Assembly: GCA_914767715.1 (NCBI GenBank)
Contig: OU612067.1
Location: forward strand, 2,792,001 to 2,852,000
From: Membranipora membranacea
Taxonomy: Eukaryota > Bryozoa > Gymnolaemata > Cheilostomatida > Membraniporidae
Direction: 5' to 3'
DNA length: 60,000 nucleotides
In this document: piece after piece, positions 57,401 to 60,000 of the stretch
Numbering within the stretch: the first letter of the stretch is position 1
How the letters are laid out: every line of letters starts with the position of its first letter
The notes under the pieces: model-generated
The model's input: the letters and a program-made list of their open reading frames with translations, nothing else
Databases searched by the model: none
Told to the model about the DNA's origin: nothing
Translations under genes and position numbers: made by a program

Positions 57401-59145
57401 CGTTGACAATATGGTATACACTGCTGTGAATATTTCCTGGGTGTACGAGAGCCATTACGTCGATGAGTTTGCTGTCAATGTAGAGTTTATGTATTACAAT
57501 GTAATCTCACCACTTGGCAATGCATACATGCTGGAATGGCAGTATGGTTATCACCGCACATCAATTTACGAGAACAGGAGGGTATGTGTTAAAGTGGAAA
57601 ACATATCACCCTTTACAACTTGATGTGTCAGTTGGCCATACTGAAGAGACCAAAGAACGTTTAGTTTAAAACTGCTTGAGACTCTTGGGTATTAAAAGGT
57701 GATTCACCACCTAGTATTCAGTCTGAAAGTTTTCTTGTTTTAATTTGTGAAATAGTGATTGAAATTGAATGCCAGTATGATTGGGGATCTGAATAACTGG
57801 TTTTGTTATGCAGTTCCAAGCAGCTGTGAGAGTGCCGGGAGATAAACGTCATTTTGTCTGGCATACTCATCTCACTGGGGGTCTGACCTATGAAATCAGT
57901 GTGTGGGCTATGTCGAGTACAAACACTTCAGTGGCTTCTGAGGCCTCACCCCCTACGTCTGTACTACATAAGACCTGTAAGTATGATGTGTTTGGACAAG
58001 CGTTTAATAAGCAGTATAATAAGTAGGAGGTAGCTCAAATGGTTAGAGCGCCTGTACTCTAACGCGCAAGCGTTGGAGGTGTCGGATTCGAATCCCGCTG
58101 CAGTCTACTGTCTACTTGGCTCAATTGACGCCCCAGGTGGCTCCAACATGCCTGCAAACTGAGAGCGACTTGGCGCCAAATATGGCGGCCACGCCCTTAA
58201 TGCACCTGTTTTTCTCAGTCTTCGGACAGAGACAAAAACTTCCGATTTTAACCCACATTTTTTTTAACCCAATACGTTATTTCAAGCAAGCCTTAGAATG
58301 AGATTTAGAGCAGATTATACTACCCATGAGTAAGCCTGTCTTGAGAAGCTTTTTGAGTGTCTTGTCATGGCAGGCTACCCGTTTGTGGACTCCCCTTGAC
58401 ATCATTTACATTTTTATCCTCTGTCATTCATGATAATATTCTGCTTGTTTCAGATCCGAGGCCACCTCTGAATATTTTTGCAAAGATGATTGGCGACACA
58501 TCTGCCACTGTGACTGTTACATTGCCTGATCAGTGGAAGAGTTACTATGATGTAGTCATACTTACCACATACGTAATGGACTTGCACACTAATACAGGAC
58601 GGGGCATTGACACACAGCGAGCTGGTGAGTCTTGTGGTACTGTGGGGTTTATAAATCCAATGCATTGTGCAATGATATATCCAATGATATATTATGCAAC
58701 AATACCCATAATAGCTAATATAACTGTAGTTTCTTGCTATGGTTCATCTTTGTTTTATCAATGGGAATGATACTAATGACTAGCATAATAGTGGATATTT
58801 GAGTAAAGTTTCAGGAATTGGTCCACGATGAGCACTCGTAAAATCAAAAGCAGTTTGCTTTAGTTTTAAACAGTTCTTACTAAGATGTCATTAAAAGTAT
58901 AACTGCTTTCATTGCTGACACAATAGCCGTTTTAACACCAATCCACCAATGGTCAACAATGGCTGTCACTTTTCACTATTTTCCTTTTTATATTTTGTGG
59001 TTAGTTGTGAGCCCTTGGGATATACCACAAAACAAGACATTTCATGTGGACGGATTGGAACTTGGAATGCTCTTTAAGTTCCAAGCACATCTCATGGTCA
59101 ATGGACACCCAGGAATCCAGTCTATGTACCTATATCAATATGTCG
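54431..59145 (+). CDS. SRCR + fibronectin III receptor, N-terminal part (9+ exons)
   Basis: Exons: 54431-54473, 54620-54821, 55383-55529, 55816-55943, 56600-56968, 57361-57581, 57814-57976, 58454-58624, 59005-59145; at least 528 aa, continuing right. Exon 1 encodes a signal peptide (MERMFAFIQCLLLQAIVV, cleaved near residue 20). Residues about 20-173 form an SRCR domain (VKLNNS start, WGRICHYG, KACQAMGY, KIECSE, AHC, DTAGVRC). Residues 174-296 are an unassigned, probably beta-sandwich module with NCS/NAS sequons. Residues 297-424 are FN3-1 (APVTNVRG, ISWVYE, YEISVWAMS). Residues 425-528 are FN3-2 (PRPPLNIFAK, LGMLFKFQAHLMVNG). Such SRCR-FN3 ectodomains occur in invertebrate receptor tyrosine kinases/phosphatases and adhesion proteins. 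The membrane and intracellular parts are outside the window, so the class is open. Confidence 0.8.
58022..58110 (+). ncRNA. tRNA-like sequence, pseudogene or SINE head
   Basis: It has a good A box (TAGCTCAAATGGTTAGAG), a perfect D stem (GCTC/GAGC) and a B box GGATTCGAATCC, with a partial acceptor stem (GTAG/CTAC). An anticodon stem can be drawn (CGCCT/AGGTG), but only around a 23-base loop, so a functional anticodon cannot be named. It lies in an intron of the SRCR receptor. Decayed tRNA or tRNA-derived SINE is the best call. Confidence 0.5.
58333..58376. repeat. Short palindrome, TAGCCTGTCT family
   Basis: AGCCTGTCTTGAGAA ... TCTTGTCATGGCAGGCT, a looser hairpin related to 6253-6286 and 38509-38533, in an intron of the SRCR receptor gene. 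Confidence 0.5.
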
Positions 59146-60000
59146 GTATGTGTTTTACACCATCTGTGTCGGTATATGTATATATGCCTCTATATAGGTA
59201 GATGTATATATGCCTCTATATAGGTAGATGTATATACAGCTCTATATAGGTATTTGTATATACGGCTCTATATAGGAATATGTATTTACGCCTCTATATA
59301 GGTATATGTATATATGCCTCTATATAGGTATATGTATATACGCCTCTATACAGGTATACATATATACGGCTCTATATAGGAATATGTATATATGGCTCTA
59401 TATAGGTATATGTATTTACGCCTCTATATAGGTATATGTATATATGCCTCTATGTAGGTATATGTATATACGCCTCTATGTAGGTATATGTATATATGCC
59501 TCTATGTAGGTATATGTATATATATATAGGTATATGTATATATGCCTCTATGTAGGTATATGTATATATATATATAGGTATATGTATATACGCCTCTATG
59601 TAGGTATATGTATATACGCCTCTATATAGGTATATGTATATATATAGGTATATGTATATATATAGGTATATGTATATATGCCTCTATATAGGTATATGTA
59701 TATATGCCTCTATATAGGTATATGTGTATACGCCTCTATATAGGTATATGTATATACGCCTCTATGTAGGTATATGTATATACGCCTCTATGTCGGTATA
59801 TGTATATACGCCTCTATATAGGTATATGTATATATATATATAGGTATATGTATATATGCCTCTATATAGGTATATGTATATATGCCTCTATGTAGGTATA
59901 TGTATATACGGCTCTATATAGGTATATGTATATACGCCTCTATGTAGGTATATGTATATATGCCTCTATGTAGGTATATGTATATACGCATCTATGTAGG
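59146..60000. repeat. ~26-bp AT-rich minisatellite running out of the window
   Basis: More than 30 units of GTATATGTATATATGCCTCT plus ATATAG, with variants (TATATACGCC, CTATGTAG, shortened TATATATAGG units). It begins immediately at the 5' splice site of the last visible receptor exon, so the donor GGTATGTG sits at the array's edge. It fills the rest of the window. Confidence 0.95.

Noticed and set aside
58022-58110. Functional tRNA gene
   Set aside because: A and B boxes are good, but no 7-base anticodon loop can be formed, so an amino-acid identity cannot be given.

Overview
The window is nuclear DNA of an invertebrate animal. It is AT-rich, its genes are split by spliceosomal introns (mostly 0.1-2 kb, GT...AG), and it holds LINE fragments, a tRNA-derived SINE, a hAT element and several MITEs. 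The gene set is metazoan: a PBK/TOPK kinase, a rhodopsin-class peptide GPCR, SVIP and an SRCR + fibronectin III receptor. The phylum cannot be decided from the sequence.

Layout. (1) 1-185 (-) is the N-terminal coding exon of a PBK/TOPK kinase whose remainder lies off the left edge. Upstream of it are a cluster of cell-cycle promoter motifs, a duplicated fragment, a LINE reverse-transcriptase tail, a SINE and a long-TIR MITE (0.2-3.1 kb). (2) 3834-7515 (+) is an eight-exon gene for a ~563-aa hydrophilic protein of unknown function ending in EEVD. (3) 8743-17154 (-), convergent with it, is a four-exon ~497-aa GPCR. (4) 20664-50470 (-) is a very large gene of about 28 exons and at least ~1500 aa. 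It encodes an N-terminal beta-propeller-like region, an alpha-helical region, RCC1-type repeats, a second helical region and a RING-like C-terminus. Its promoter carries three CCAAT boxes. (5) In its longest intron (about 24.4-33.1 kb), on the opposite strand, sit two related genes, 26055-27569 and 30562-32418. They encode single-pass membrane proteins whose cytoplasmic tails repeat a G-[I/L/V]-Y-V-x-[D/N/G] motif 4 and 7 times. I do not recognise this family, and it is the strongest candidate for something undescribed. (6) 51286-52387 (+) is SVIP, divergent from the large gene. (7) 54431 to the right edge (+) is the 5' part of a secreted or membrane receptor: signal peptide, SRCR domain, unknown module, two fibronectin III domains. 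It enters a ~26-bp AT-rich minisatellite that runs out of the window.

The genes do not form an operon. The connecting themes are protein turnover and trafficking (SVIP binds p97/VCP; the large protein has a trafficking/ubiquitin-ligase-like domain set) and cell-surface signalling (GPCR, SRCR-FN3 receptor, tyrosine-rich membrane pair, PBK). Exon borders were assigned by hand from splice consensus and reading phase. Nothing was checked against a database.
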